A DNA stretch of 64,000 bases from positions 1 to 64,000 of the forward strand of contig NZ_SUKF01000001.1 in assembly GCF_005047655.1 (NCBI RefSeq), written 5' to 3'. The notes below the pieces were generated by a model that was not told the origin of the DNA, ran no database searches, and was given only the letters and a program-made list of their open reading frames with translations. Numbering within the stretch: position 1 is the stretch's first letter; every line of letters begins with the position of its first letter. Made by a program: the position numbers and the translations under genes. Source of the DNA: Sinimarinibacterium arenosum (GTDB lineage Bacteria; Pseudomonadota; Gammaproteobacteria; Nevskiales; Nevskiaceae). This document shows, piece by piece, positions 45,144 through 54,060 of this stretch.

Positions 45144-46175
45144 ATGAAGCTGGCCAGCCTGAAGGACGGCAGCCGCGACGGCCGCCTCGTCGTGGTTTCG
45201 CGGGACCTGACGCGTTGCGTCGCGGTGCCGCAGATCGCGCGCACCCTGCAGTCGGCGCTGGATCGCTGGGCCGAGACCGCGCCACAGCTACGGATGATTT
45301 CGCAACGGCTCAATGACGGCGGCTATGCCGACGATGCCGATGCCTTTCATCCGATTGCCTGTCACTCGCCGTTGCCGCGTGCCTATCAATGGGCTGACGG
45401 TTCCGCGTACGTGAATCACGTCGAGCTGGTGCGCAAGGCGCGCGGTGCCGAGCTGCCGGAAAGTTTCTGGACCGATCCGCTGATGTACCAGGGCGGCAGC
45501 GACAGCTTTCTCGATCCGATGGGGCCGATCGAGGCGCTCAGCGAAGACTGGGGCATCGATCTGGAAGCCGAGATCGCGGTGATCACCGACGACGTGCCGG
45601 CCGGCGTCACGGTTGCCGCCGCAGCCGGGCATATTCAGCTGCTGATGCTGGTCAACGATGTTTCGCTGCGCAATCTGATTCCTGCAGAGCTGGCCAAGGG
45701 CTTCGGGTTTTTCCAGTCCAAGCCGTCGTCGGCGTTCTCGCCAGTGGCGATCACGCCGGACGAACTCGGCCCGGTCTGGAGCGACGGCAAGGTCCAGCTG
45801 CCGCTGCGCTCCAGCATCAACGATCGTCTGCTCGGGCAGCCGCATGCCGGCACCGACATGACCTTCGACTTTCCGACCCTGATTGCACATGCGGCGAAAA
45901 CGCGGCCGCTGTGCGCCGGCAGCATCATTGGCTCCGGCACGGTGTCCAACCGCGGCGACGATGGCGGGCCCGGAACCTCCATCGAGGCGGGCGGCGCCGG
46001 GTACTCCTGCCTGGCGGAACTGCGCATGATCGAGACCCTCAAGCTCGGCAAGCCGAAGACCTCGTTTCTGCGCTTCGGCGATCAGGTGCGGATCGAGATG
46101 CTTGATCTCGACGGCAGCTCGATCTTCGGCGCGATCGAGCAGGTCGTCGCGCGCAGCAGACCGGAGGAGTCCTGA
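45144..46175 (+). CDS. fahA: Fumarylacetoacetate hydrolase
   Basis: Hydrolyses fumarylacetoacetate to fumarate and acetoacetate. The 343-residue protein is of the bacterial FAH-family type: DLEAEIAVITDDVPAGV (acidic metal-binding strand), LMLVNDVSLRNLIPAE, FFQSKPSSAFSPVAITPDEL and the GSIIGSGTVSNR loop. It is followed by the isomerase gene after two bases. Acetoacetate could be activated and cleaved by the thiolase in this window. Confidence 0.92.
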   Translation: MKLASLKDGSRDGRLVVVSRDLTRCVAVPQIARTLQSALDRWAETAPQLRMISQRLNDGGYADDADAFHPIACHSPLPRAYQWADGSAYVNHVELVRKARGAELPESFWTDPLMYQGGSDSFLDPMGPIEALSEDWGIDLEAEIAVITDDVPAGVTVAAAAGHIQLLMLVNDVSLRNLIPAELAKGFGFFQSKPSSAFSPVAITPDELGPVWSDGKVQLPLRSSINDRLLGQPHAGTDMTFDFPTLIAHAAKTRPLCAGSIIGSGTVSNRGDDGGPGTSIEAGGAGYSCLAELRMIETLKLGKPKTSFLRFGDQVRIEMLDLDGSSIFGAIEQVVARSRPEES

Positions 46176-46177
46176 GC

Positions 46178-46828
46178 ATGCTCAAGCTTTACAGCTACTG
46201 GCGCTCGTCGTGCAGCTATCGCGTGCGCATTGCACTGAACCTCAAGGGTCTGGGTTACGAGCTGATTCCGATTCATCTGGCCAAGGATGGCGGCGAGCAG
46301 CATGGCGCGGCGTATCGCGCGCTGAATCCGCAGGCGCGGGTGCCGTTGCTGGTCGACGGCGACTTCGTGCTGAACCAGTCGCAGGCCATTATCGAATACC
46401 TGGAGGTTCGGTATCCGCAACCGGCCTTGCTCAGTGGTGACGCGCGTCAGCAGGCACGCATCCGCGCGTTCTGCCAGACCATCACCGCCGACGTACAGCC
46501 GTTGCAGAATTCCGGCGTACTGAACTATCTGGAGCACACGCTGCAGCTCGATGCCGACGCGCGCACGCGCTGGCTGCAGCACTGGATCACGCGCGGGCTC
46601 GCCGCGCTGGAACAGGAAGTCCAAATGTTGCCGGCATCACCGTTCGTGTTCGGAGGGGTGCCGAGCTGGGCCGATTGCGTGCTGGTGCCGCAGGTGTACT
46701 CGGCACAACGTTTTGGCTGCGATGCATCCCGCTATCCGCGGCTTGCGCACATTGCGGCGCACTGCGAGACGCTGCCGGCGTTTCAGCGCGCGCATCCGGA
46801 GACCCAGCTGGACGCAGTTCCCGCTTAA
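46178..46828 (+). CDS. maiA: Maleylacetoacetate isomerase (zeta-class GST)
   Basis: Glutathione-dependent cis-trans isomerisation of maleylacetoacetate to fumarylacetoacetate. The 216-residue protein carries the zeta-class motif SSCSYRVRIALNLKG near residue 10, NPQARVPLLVDGDFVLNQSQ (glutathione site) and the C-terminal helical domain with PSWADCVLVPQV. Last gene of the operon; its final four bases overlap the convergent thioesterase stop. Confidence 0.95.
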   Translation: MLKLYSYWRSSCSYRVRIALNLKGLGYELIPIHLAKDGGEQHGAAYRALNPQARVPLLVDGDFVLNQSQAIIEYLEVRYPQPALLSGDARQQARIRAFCQTITADVQPLQNSGVLNYLEHTLQLDADARTRWLQHWITRGLAALEQEVQMLPASPFVFGGVPSWADCVLVPQVYSAQRFGCDASRYPRLAHIAAHCETLPAFQRAHPETQLDAVPA

Positions 46829-47355
46829 TCCCCTTGCGCAGGCGTCGGTCTGCGTGCGCGCAGGGCCTTCATTTCGTTGGCGTGCCGCAGACGCAGTTCC
46901 CGCCGCAGCTGCGCTTCTTCGTAGCGATGCTTCTCGATCTGCGTTTCCGGCACCAGCTCGGGCACCGCACGCGGCTGACCTTCGGCATCGACGGCGACGA
47001 AGGTCAGGTAGGCGGCCAGAATCTGGCGTCGATCGCCACCCCCGATTTTCTCGGCTTCAACCAGACAGCCGACTTCCATCGACGTGTTCCATGCGCGGTT
47101 GACCGAGACGTTGAAGATCAGCACGTCACCGCCCTTGGCCGGCGCGATGAAGTGCACCGCATCGACGCTGGCCGTGACGCAGACGCCGCCGGCGTGCCGA
47201 TCCGCGGTGACCGCCGCAAAGCGATCCATCTGCGCCATGATCAAGCCGCCGAACACGGTGTTGTTCGAGTTCAGGTCGTTCGGAAACACCATGTAGACCT
47301 GTTCGCGTACTGCCGAATAGGCGACAGTGCGGGCGGGTGTCGTGGAAGCTTTCAT
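46825..47355 (-). CDS. Acyl-CoA thioesterase, hotdog fold
   Basis: A 176-residue ACOT/YciA-type thioesterase that hydrolyses acyl-CoA. Signature stretches are FPNDLNSNNTVFGGLIMAQM (active site N/D and helix), ASVDAVHFIAPAKGGDVLI and EVGCLVEAEKI. The charged C-terminal tail (EAQLRRELRLRHANEMKALR) is a long helix. It is convergent with maiA and in tandem with the signalling operon upstream, but a 55-base gap and different theme suggest an own promoter. Confidence 0.88.
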   Translation of the reverse strand: MKASTTPARTVAYSAVREQVYMVFPNDLNSNNTVFGGLIMAQMDRFAAVTADRHAGGVCVTASVDAVHFIAPAKGGDVLIFNVSVNRAWNTSMEVGCLVEAEKIGGGDRRQILAAYLTFVAVDAEGQPRAVPELVPETQIEKHRYEEAQLRRELRLRHANEMKALRARRPTPAQGD

Positions 47356-47410
47356 CGGGGGTCGCGTCGTGCCAGAGAGGCACGATACTAGCGCGTCCGC
47401 TGTCAGCGAT

Positions 47411-48583
47411 TCACGCGGTGCGCGGCAGACGCAGGCTCATCGTGGTGCCCTGGCCGAGCATCGACTCGGCGTGCAGGCTGCCGCCGTGCATCAGCGCAAT
47501 GCGTCGCGCGACGGCCAGGCCCAGCCCCGATCCGGGGAACGCGTCGCTGGTGTGCAGGCGATGAAAGGGTTCGAAAATGCGTTCGATCTGATGCGCGTCG
47601 ATGCCAATGCCCTGGTCGATGAAACGGATCAACCAGCACGCGTCCTCGGCGACGGCTTCGATCCGCAGCGTCGGCGCGTCGCCGGTCTGAAACTTGATGC
47701 CATTCTCGATCAGATTGCGAAACAGCAGCTCCAGCTGCTCGGCATCGCCGTTGACGGTGGGCAACGGTGTCGATTCGACTCGGGCGTTGCGCGCGTCCAG
47801 CATGCTGCGTGCATGAGTCAGCGCCTGTTGCAGCACGGCGTCGAGGGCCACGGGTTCGTTCTTCGCTGCGGCGCGTCCAAGACGTGCGAACTGCAGCAGG
47901 CTGGCGATCAGGTGATGCAACTGGCGTCCGCTATCAAGTACGCCCTGCAGCAGTTCCGCCGAGTCCGGTTCCAGACTCGCGCCGATGCGCTGCTGCAGCA
48001 GCTGGGTGAAGCCGACGATGCCGCGCAATGGTGTCTGCAGATCGTGCGAGGCGACGTAGGCGAAGCGTTCGAGTTCGTGATTGGCCTGCTGCAACTGGCG
48101 TTGCTGCGACTCCAGTTCCTTCACCAGCTTGAACGTGCGCAGCGCAGTCATCACCAGGATGTAGAAACGTTCAAACGTCAGCTCGGTCTTGGTGCGGTAA
48201 TCGTCGATGTCATAACGCTCGACCACCTCCCGCGCCGGCGCCTGACCGGGCTGGCCGGTGCGCAGCACGATGCGCACCGCGCGGTTCATGAGTGTTTCGC
48301 GGATATAGGGCACCAGATCGAGGCCGGCCTGATCCGTCTCCATCACAACATCCAGCAGGATCAGCGCAATGTCGTCGCGTCCCTGCAGGATTGTGCGGGC
48401 TTCGGCCGCGGAGTGGGCACTGATGATATCGATGCGGCGACCGTCATAGCGGCAGGGTTCGACCGCCAGCCGCGTGACCGCATGCACCTCGGGATCGTCG
48501 TCCACCACCAGCACGTGCCAGCCGGGGCCAGAGCTGTCCGGTCCTTCCGGTCCATCTTCAATCAGCAGCAGGGGATCATGCAT
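47411..48583 (-). CDS. Receiver-histidine kinase hybrid
   Basis: A 390-residue soluble protein: receiver domain (Asp28-30 pocket, phosphoacceptor Asp78 in LILLDVVMET) followed by a histidine kinase with His180 in VASHDLQTPLRGIVGFTQLL, the N-box NLIENGIKF, G1 DQGIGID and G2 GSGLGLAVARRIA. After the receiver comes LRTGQPGQAP and RYDIDDYRTKTELT, a segment shared with the DUF3369 gene next door, which shows common ancestry. The likely route is phosphate input to the receiver, then kinase output to an unknown regulator. It is the last gene of the five-gene signalling unit. Confidence 0.9.
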   Translation of the reverse strand: MHDPLLLIEDGPEGPDSSGPGWHVLVVDDDPEVHAVTRLAVEPCRYDGRRIDIISAHSAAEARTILQGRDDIALILLDVVMETDQAGLDLVPYIRETLMNRAVRIVLRTGQPGQAPAREVVERYDIDDYRTKTELTFERFYILVMTALRTFKLVKELESQQRQLQQANHELERFAYVASHDLQTPLRGIVGFTQLLQQRIGASLEPDSAELLQGVLDSGRQLHHLIASLLQFARLGRAAAKNEPVALDAVLQQALTHARSMLDARNARVESTPLPTVNGDAEQLELLFRNLIENGIKFQTGDAPTLRIEAVAEDACWLIRFIDQGIGIDAHQIERIFEPFHRLHTSDAFPGSGLGLAVARRIALMHGGSLHAESMLGQGTTMSLRLPRTA

Positions 48584-48593
48584 GCGGGCGATC

Positions 48594-49547
48594 TTACGCC
48601 GCGCGGCATTGCTGCCGCAGCAGCAGGTGGCGTCGGGCCAGAGACACGTTGCGGCAATACAATTCGATCAACTCGCGGTCCGGCTCGCCGAGCGGCATCT
48701 CCGCCGCCACATAGAACACCCATTCGCCGGAGACAGAATCCACTTGCCGACGCAGGAAATAGTCAGGACCGAACACCATTTCCGGCCCGGTCCGCGAGGC
48801 CTTGATGCGCTGCCACACGGGCGCCGGCAGGACCTTGGTCGCATCCTGTCCCGACAAGCCGGCGTAGCGGCCGGTGCCCGCGATCACCGCCAGCGTGCTG
48901 CCGCTGTCCTCGGCCGCCACGCCGGTTGCATGCAGCATCAGGGCATCGCGGCGCAGGAACAGCAGCGCAATCAGCTGCTCCAGCACGCCTTCGGCAAAGC
49001 GCTCCATCGAATCGACGTCGAACAGCGTTGCGGTGCTTTCGATGACTTTGCGCAGACCCCGGCGGTTGGCATCCAGCGCAGTCAGATCGCGATAGGTCGA
49101 CATCGCGGTAAACACCGTCGTGTATAGCCGTTCGCGTGTCAGCTCGGTCTTGTGACGGTAGTCGTTGATGTCGTAGCGGGTGATGACCTCCAGCTCCGGC
49201 GCCTGCCCTGGCTGTCCAGTGCGCAGGATGATGCGTATAAACGGATTCTTCAGCTCGTTGCGCACGAACTCGACCACCTCGAGTCCGGCCTGATCAGATT
49301 CCATCACCACATCCAGGAGCACCAGCACGATCTCCGGATGCTCGCGCAACATGGTCTTGGCTTCGGCACCCGAGAATGCGTGAAGAAAGTGAAGCCGGCG
49401 ATTCGCGAAGCGCATGCCTTCCAGCGCCAGGCCGGTGACAACGTGAATTTCTGCCTCGTCGTCAACCACCAGCACCGTCCAGGCATCGTCGTCCGCCGGT
49501 GGCGGTGCGGGAACTTCTTCGGCGAACTTCAGGGGCGCTTCGCTCAT
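48594..49547 (-). CDS. DUF3369 response regulator
   Basis: A 317-residue regulator with an N-terminal receiver (Asp29/Asp30 pocket, Asp79 in LVLLDVVMESDQ), the conserved bridge LRTGQPGQAPELEV and RYDINDYRHKTELT, and a C-terminal DUF3369 sensor-like domain (LRKVIESTATLFDVDSMERF, EGVLEQLIALLFL). In other bacteria DUF3369 is followed by HD-GYP, GGDEF or kinase output; here nothing follows, so output must be by protein contact. Its start overlaps the upstream kinase stop by four bases (ATGA). Confidence 0.9.
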   Translation of the reverse strand: MSEAPLKFAEEVPAPPPADDDAWTVLVVDDEAEIHVVTGLALEGMRFANRRLHFLHAFSGAEAKTMLREHPEIVLVLLDVVMESDQAGLEVVEFVRNELKNPFIRIILRTGQPGQAPELEVITRYDINDYRHKTELTRERLYTTVFTAMSTYRDLTALDANRRGLRKVIESTATLFDVDSMERFAEGVLEQLIALLFLRRDALMLHATGVAAEDSGSTLAVIAGTGRYAGLSGQDATKVLPAPVWQRIKASRTGPEMVFGPDYFLRRQVDSVSGEWVFYVAAEMPLGEPDRELIELYCRNVSLARRHLLLRQQCRAA

Positions 49548-51136
49548 GGCTTGCTCTTCAGATGTGCCGGGAAACGGACGGTGAATCGGGTGCCGGCACC
49601 GATCTCACTTGCGGCCTCGATGGTGCCGCCAAGAATCTGCTGAACCAGGTTGTAAACGATATGCAGGCCGAGCCCGCTGCCACCGGAGCCGCGCTTGGTG
49701 GTGAAGAATGGGTCGTAGATGCGCTTGAGGTCCTGTGGCGGGATGCCACTGCCGTTGTCGCTGTAGTGCAACTCGATCCAGTCACCGCTGCGCTGGGCGC
49801 TGATGCGCAGTTCGCCACTGTGTCCGTCGGGAAATGCGTGCAGCAAGGAGTTGCTGACGAAGTTCGTCAGCACCTGCGCCAGTGCGCCTGGATAGCTGTC
49901 GACTTCCAGATCCGGCGGGCACTCGACCACGATGCGGTGACCGGTTTTCTTGGTGCGCGGGGCCAGACTCAGCAGCACTTCGTCGATGTAGTTGCGCAGG
50001 TCAAAGCGGCGACGTTCGCCGCTGGACTGGTCGACTGCAACCTGCTTGAAGCTCTGGATCAGATCTGCAGCGCGCTGCAGATTACGCAGGATGATGTTGG
50101 ACGATTCGCGTGCGACTTCGACGAAGCGCTCCAGGTCCGAACGCCGCAGAGTATCGGTCTTGTACGCCTGCTCAAGATCGCGCGCACGGTCCTGCAGCGT
50201 CGATGCCGCGGTCACGCCTACGCCCACCGGTGTGTTGATTTCGTGCGCAACACCAGCGACCAGTCCACCCAGCGAAGCCAGGCGTTCGCTCTGCACCAGT
50301 TGTGCCTGTGTCTGCTGCAGGCGATCCAGCGCTTCAAGCAGATCCTGGTTGGCGGCGGTCTTTTCGCTGACCTGCTGGCTCAGGGCGTCACGCGCGGTTT
50401 CGATATCGCGGTCACGGATCGCGATCTGATCCAGCATCGAATTGAAGTCGTCAACCAGGCGGCCGACTTCATCCGAGCCCAGTCGACGTGCCCGCAGAGT
50501 GTAATCACCGGATTCCGAAATGCGGCGCGCCACGCCGGCCAGATCGAGGATGGGGCCTGCCAGCGCCGGCTGCATCAGCCAGGCGATGCCCAGACTGACC
50601 GCAAAGCTTGCGGCCAGAATCGCGACGGTGATGCCGACTTGCACCATCAGCGTATGCGTCAGCGGCTGCAGATTGACCTGCACCTGCAACCAGCCAATGC
50701 GATCGCCGTTCTGTTCGACTTCGCGCACCAGACTCAGGCCGCGCAGGTGCTCATGGATGCCGACCTTGGCTGCGGTTGCCGGGCAGGGGCTGACGCCGTT
50801 CTGTAGATACTGCGCGAACAGTGCCGATGCATCGCCGTCCTCGGTGTAAAGGCATGCGCTGTCGACCTCCGGCTTGGAGCGCAGTGCGGACAGCAGCTCC
50901 CGCGCCGCCACGACGTCGCCGAACACCAGCGCTGCGGCCGTGCTGTCCGCGCTGATCTGGGCAACCGATTGCACGTCGCGGATCGCGGTGCTACGTGCCG
51001 AGTTCCACGCATAACTGATCAGGGCAACGCCGGACAGAATCAGACCAACGCTGCTGGACAGTGCCATCAGCAGGGTCAGTTTTCTGCGAATCGGCTGATT
51101 GGAAAACTGCCGCAGAAAGCGGTTACGCGTGAACAC
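49544..51136 (-). CDS. Transmembrane HAMP sensor histidine kinase
   Basis: A 530-residue kinase with two membrane helices (about 20-42 and 165-188) around a periplasmic CHASE8-like sensor (VGLILSG, SADSTAAALVFGD, SKPEVDSACLYTEDG), a HAMP domain (189-243), coiled coil (245-285), His298 in AGVAHEINTPVGVGV and a full ATPase (NFVSNSLLHAF, DNGSGIPPQDL, GGSGLGLHIVYNLV). The sensor resembles that of YfiN-type proteins that pair with YfiR, whose homologue is the gene just upstream (one-base overlap, TAGTG). It starts with GTG. Confidence 0.91.
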   Translation of the reverse strand: MFTRNRFLRQFSNQPIRRKLTLLMALSSSVGLILSGVALISYAWNSARSTAIRDVQSVAQISADSTAAALVFGDVVAARELLSALRSKPEVDSACLYTEDGDASALFAQYLQNGVSPCPATAAKVGIHEHLRGLSLVREVEQNGDRIGWLQVQVNLQPLTHTLMVQVGITVAILAASFAVSLGIAWLMQPALAGPILDLAGVARRISESGDYTLRARRLGSDEVGRLVDDFNSMLDQIAIRDRDIETARDALSQQVSEKTAANQDLLEALDRLQQTQAQLVQSERLASLGGLVAGVAHEINTPVGVGVTAASTLQDRARDLEQAYKTDTLRRSDLERFVEVARESSNIILRNLQRAADLIQSFKQVAVDQSSGERRRFDLRNYIDEVLLSLAPRTKKTGHRIVVECPPDLEVDSYPGALAQVLTNFVSNSLLHAFPDGHSGELRISAQRSGDWIELHYSDNGSGIPPQDLKRIYDPFFTTKRGSGGSGLGLHIVYNLVQQILGGTIEAASEIGAGTRFTVRFPAHLKSKP

Positions 51137-51672
51137 TACAGATTCACCAACTGGGCCAGACTGAGCAGCTTGGAGCTGAGCTGAAGCTGCTCGCGGCTGG
51201 CAGCGCCGGTGTTGACCTCGAAGCGGATCCGGCGTTCGTCCAGATACAGCCGGACCACCCCGCCGGGCTGCGCGGTTGCCGCACTATGCACCGTCAGAAC
51301 ATGGTGTCCGCTGGCCGCGGTCAGCATCTCCTTCAACGAAGTGTCCTCGCCGATATAGGCGATCTGGCAGCGCGCGAGTTCGCTGGCGCTGGCGGGGATA
51401 TGCATCGTCAGTGCATGCGCACCGACGCTCTTGCCCTGGATCGTGTCCCGCACGGTGGACGCAAAGTCGGGTTCGCCGGCGACGCAGATCGTGATCGGGC
51501 TGCTTGGGTCCGGGACTTTGTCCTGCGGCCAGTTGACGAAGCGTGCGAGATTGAACAGGAACGCCGCACGGACCTGGAGCTCCGGCGCCTCCGCCGACTG
51601 CACACGCACCGGTGCCAGCGCGCAGGCGATCGTGACAACCAGTGTCGCGATGAGAGCGCGGTATGCGATCAC
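51136..51672 (-). CDS. YfiR-like (DUF4154) periplasmic protein
   Basis: A 178-residue exported protein with a signal peptide (about 1-26, cleavage VQS-A or nearby) and a YfiR/DUF4154 domain: RAAFLFNLARFVNWP, ITICVAGEPDFASTV, CQIAYIGEDTSLKEML and HVLTVHSAATAQPGGVVRLY. In Pseudomonas YfiR represses the membrane protein YfiN from the periplasm; here its partner is likely the adjacent HAMP kinase. It starts with GTG that overlaps the receptor stop (GTGA), coupling it to the outer-membrane gene. Confidence 0.87.
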   Translation of the reverse strand: MIAYRALIATLVVTIACALAPVRVQSAEAPELQVRAAFLFNLARFVNWPQDKVPDPSSPITICVAGEPDFASTVRDTIQGKSVGAHALTMHIPASASELARCQIAYIGEDTSLKEMLTAASGHHVLTVHSAATAQPGGVVRLYLDERRIRFEVNTGAASREQLQLSSKLLSLAQLVNL

Positions 51673-53669
51673 GGCAGCGTCCAGTCGAGCGTCAGCATCA
51701 GATCGCGTTCAAGCTCCGAGCGATTCGGTGCGTTGCCGAATTCCGCGTGCTGGTCCGACAGCAGATTGTCGCCGACCAGCCCCAGTTCCAGATTCGGGCG
51801 CAGACGCCATGCGGTGCGCAGCGACAGCTCGGTATACGCAGGAACGTCGTAGGCATCGAGTTGCCCGACATAGCGCAGGAAGCTGTTCACGGTCCAGTCC
51901 GGATGCGGGTCCCAGCTCAGGCGCAGTCCTGCCTGATGTTGCGGGCTGGTGCCTTCCCATTGCGCCGCAGTCTGGGCGTCGGTGCCGCCGTGATAGGGAT
52001 CAACATTCAGGTTCAGATTGGAATACGAAGCCTGTATGCGGACGTCCTCCGCGACCTGCCAGTTCAGGCTCAGCTCTCCGCCGAAGCTCTTGCCCTCAAG
52101 CAGGTTGGCGTAGCGCCCGACCGGCGTATCGCGTTCGGTGCTCTTGAGTCGGCTGTAGCGGTTGGCGAACAGCGCCAGATCCATCGACACCGCTTGACTC
52201 ACGGTCCAGCGCAGGCCGCCGTCCAGCGCTAGCAGCTGTTCAGCATCCAGATTGGGATTGCCGACCCGGATCAGCCCCGGCCCGCAGATACCCGGAATGC
52301 CGTCGGGCGGTGGGCAATACAGGGCGACGTCAGAGTCGAGACGATTCGGCGTGCGCACGGCACGCGCCAGCGAACTCCAGACAAACACGTCCGCAGCGGC
52401 GTGCCAGCCCAGACGCAGGTTCGGTTGATACTCGAACCCGGTGAAATCGTTGTGCTCGAACTTGCTGCCGAGGGTCAGCACCGTCGTGGGTGACAGCGTG
52501 ATCTGATCCTGTATGAACGCGCTGTAGGTCCGCAGCGTGCGATCTGATGGGTCCCAGACCACGGCATAGTCGGGCGCGGCGCCGGTCTGGTCGGACGAGG
52601 TCCGGAAGCCGGCGCCGTACAGCAGGTACTGGCTCGACGTCAGCGCACGACCCTGCTGCATTTCCAGGCTAAGCGTGTCGCGGGTTTCAGCGTAGGTCGT
52701 CGGCTGGCGCCGTTCGCTGTGGTCGTAATACATCTGCGCGGAGGTCTGCACGCCGTGACTGCCGCTGTGCGTCCAGTGTGCGCCCAGGTTGCCGCCGTTG
52801 ACGTCGAGGCCGACTGCAGCCGCGCTGGCGGCGCCGTTGGCGCGAAACTCGCCGCCATAGTAGTCGCCGGAAATCGTCAACTGATCCTGCGTGCTGACAT
52901 TCCAGTCGCTGCGAAAGCCGAACTGCTGGTGACGTCCGCCGTCCTCGACTTCGGTGTTGTCGGCGCGACGGCTGCGATCGATCTCCTTGGCGATGCCGTA
53001 CAGGCGCAGCCAGGCCTGATCGCCGAGCCGGGTGCCGCTGCGTACGCCAACCGCACCACGCTGTTCCAGACCGCCCGAAGCGATGATCCGGGTGTCCTGC
53101 GTCTGTTCGGAGGACCGGGTGACGATGTTGATCACGCCGTTGACCGCATTGGCGCCCCACAGCGCCGCACCGGGTCCGCGAATCACTTCAATGCGATCAA
53201 TGTCCGGCAGAAACGTGTCGAGGCTGTCCCAGAACACGCCCGAGAACAGCGGCGTATACACGCTGCGGCCGTCGAGCAGGATTTCCAGCTTGTCCGCCGA
53301 GCTGCTGTTGAAGCCGCGTGCGCTGACCGCATAGCCCTGTGCGCTGGTCCGGGCGACATCCAGGCCGGGCACCATGCGCAGCGCCTCGGCGATGCTGCGG
53401 ACACCGGAACGACGGATTTCTTCACCGGTGAGCACCGTGATCGCGGCCGCCGCGTCGGACAGGGGTTCGGCGCGTTTGGAGACCGACGTGACTTCGATGT
53501 TGAGCAGATCTTCCAGCGACAGCTGGGTCAGGTCGCCCGATGCTGCGGTCTGCAGCGGAAGCGCGTCCGCAGAGGCGACGCCGGGCGCCGCGATCATGGC
53601 CGCCGCGAGGGCCGCGAACGTCCCTCGCGAAAAGGCCGACGGCCAATGGCCAAGAGGCATGTCGAACAC
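51669..53669 (-). CDS. TonB-dependent outer-membrane receptor
   Basis: A 666-residue receptor with signal peptide (to about residue 34), the DLTQLSLEDLLNIEVTSVSK lead typical of this subgroup, a plug domain (AAAITVLTGEEIRRSGVRSI, RGFNSSSADKLEILLDGRSV, IEVIRGPGAALWGANAVNGV) and a 22-strand barrel ending in a C-terminal aromatic-poor strand (MLTLDWTLP). Substrate is unknown. It leads a signalling operon rather than an uptake one, with YfiR, kinase and regulators following in overlap; it may act as surface sensor. Start GTG 53669 or ATG 53660; GGAG lies suitably before the GTG. Confidence 0.92.
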   Translation of the reverse strand: MFDMPLGHWPSAFSRGTFAALAAAMIAAPGVASADALPLQTAASGDLTQLSLEDLLNIEVTSVSKRAEPLSDAAAAITVLTGEEIRRSGVRSIAEALRMVPGLDVARTSAQGYAVSARGFNSSSADKLEILLDGRSVYTPLFSGVFWDSLDTFLPDIDRIEVIRGPGAALWGANAVNGVINIVTRSSEQTQDTRIIASGGLEQRGAVGVRSGTRLGDQAWLRLYGIAKEIDRSRRADNTEVEDGGRHQQFGFRSDWNVSTQDQLTISGDYYGGEFRANGAASAAAVGLDVNGGNLGAHWTHSGSHGVQTSAQMYYDHSERRQPTTYAETRDTLSLEMQQGRALTSSQYLLYGAGFRTSSDQTGAAPDYAVVWDPSDRTLRTYSAFIQDQITLSPTTVLTLGSKFEHNDFTGFEYQPNLRLGWHAAADVFVWSSLARAVRTPNRLDSDVALYCPPPDGIPGICGPGLIRVGNPNLDAEQLLALDGGLRWTVSQAVSMDLALFANRYSRLKSTERDTPVGRYANLLEGKSFGGELSLNWQVAEDVRIQASYSNLNLNVDPYHGGTDAQTAAQWEGTSPQHQAGLRLSWDPHPDWTVNSFLRYVGQLDAYDVPAYTELSLRTAWRLRPNLELGLVGDNLLSDQHAEFGNAPNRSELERDLMLTLDWTLP

Positions 53670-54060
53670 GGACCACTCCGGTGGGAAAGCGTTATGTCCA
53701 CTCTAACAGCCTGTCTGCACAGCACATTAGATAAATCATCGCGGCGGGCTCCGCTTGTCGATCAGATGCCACCGACTGGCCCTGTGACGGGATTGGGGGT
53801 CCGTGCCGGTGCCTGCAGGCGCTCGCTTGGCACCGCTCTGATGGGGTGCCGACAACGGAGCCTGCGGAGGGTGTTGAGCCGAGCCGGCTGCAGCCGGGAC
53901 GTCGGCGCCAACGCATGCCTCCACGCTGGAATGAGCGGCATCAGCGCCGCCGCTTTGCCGCACCGGCCATACCAACGGTTGGGGTGGGGGCTGGGTCGCG
54001 CGCCTAGCCTTGCTGCAATGCGCTGTAGCGGGGGCGCTGAACGCGAGAGGAGAACAAGAC
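53670..54060. other. Intergenic region before the desaturase gene
   Basis: No convincing coding sequence on either strand. It should hold divergent promoters for the receptor operon and the desaturase. A perfect 11-base palindrome CCAACGGTTGG lies at 53972-53982, next to GGCCATACCAA, a string that partly recurs upstream of the aldehyde dehydrogenase (61207-61220). Confidence 0.5.
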
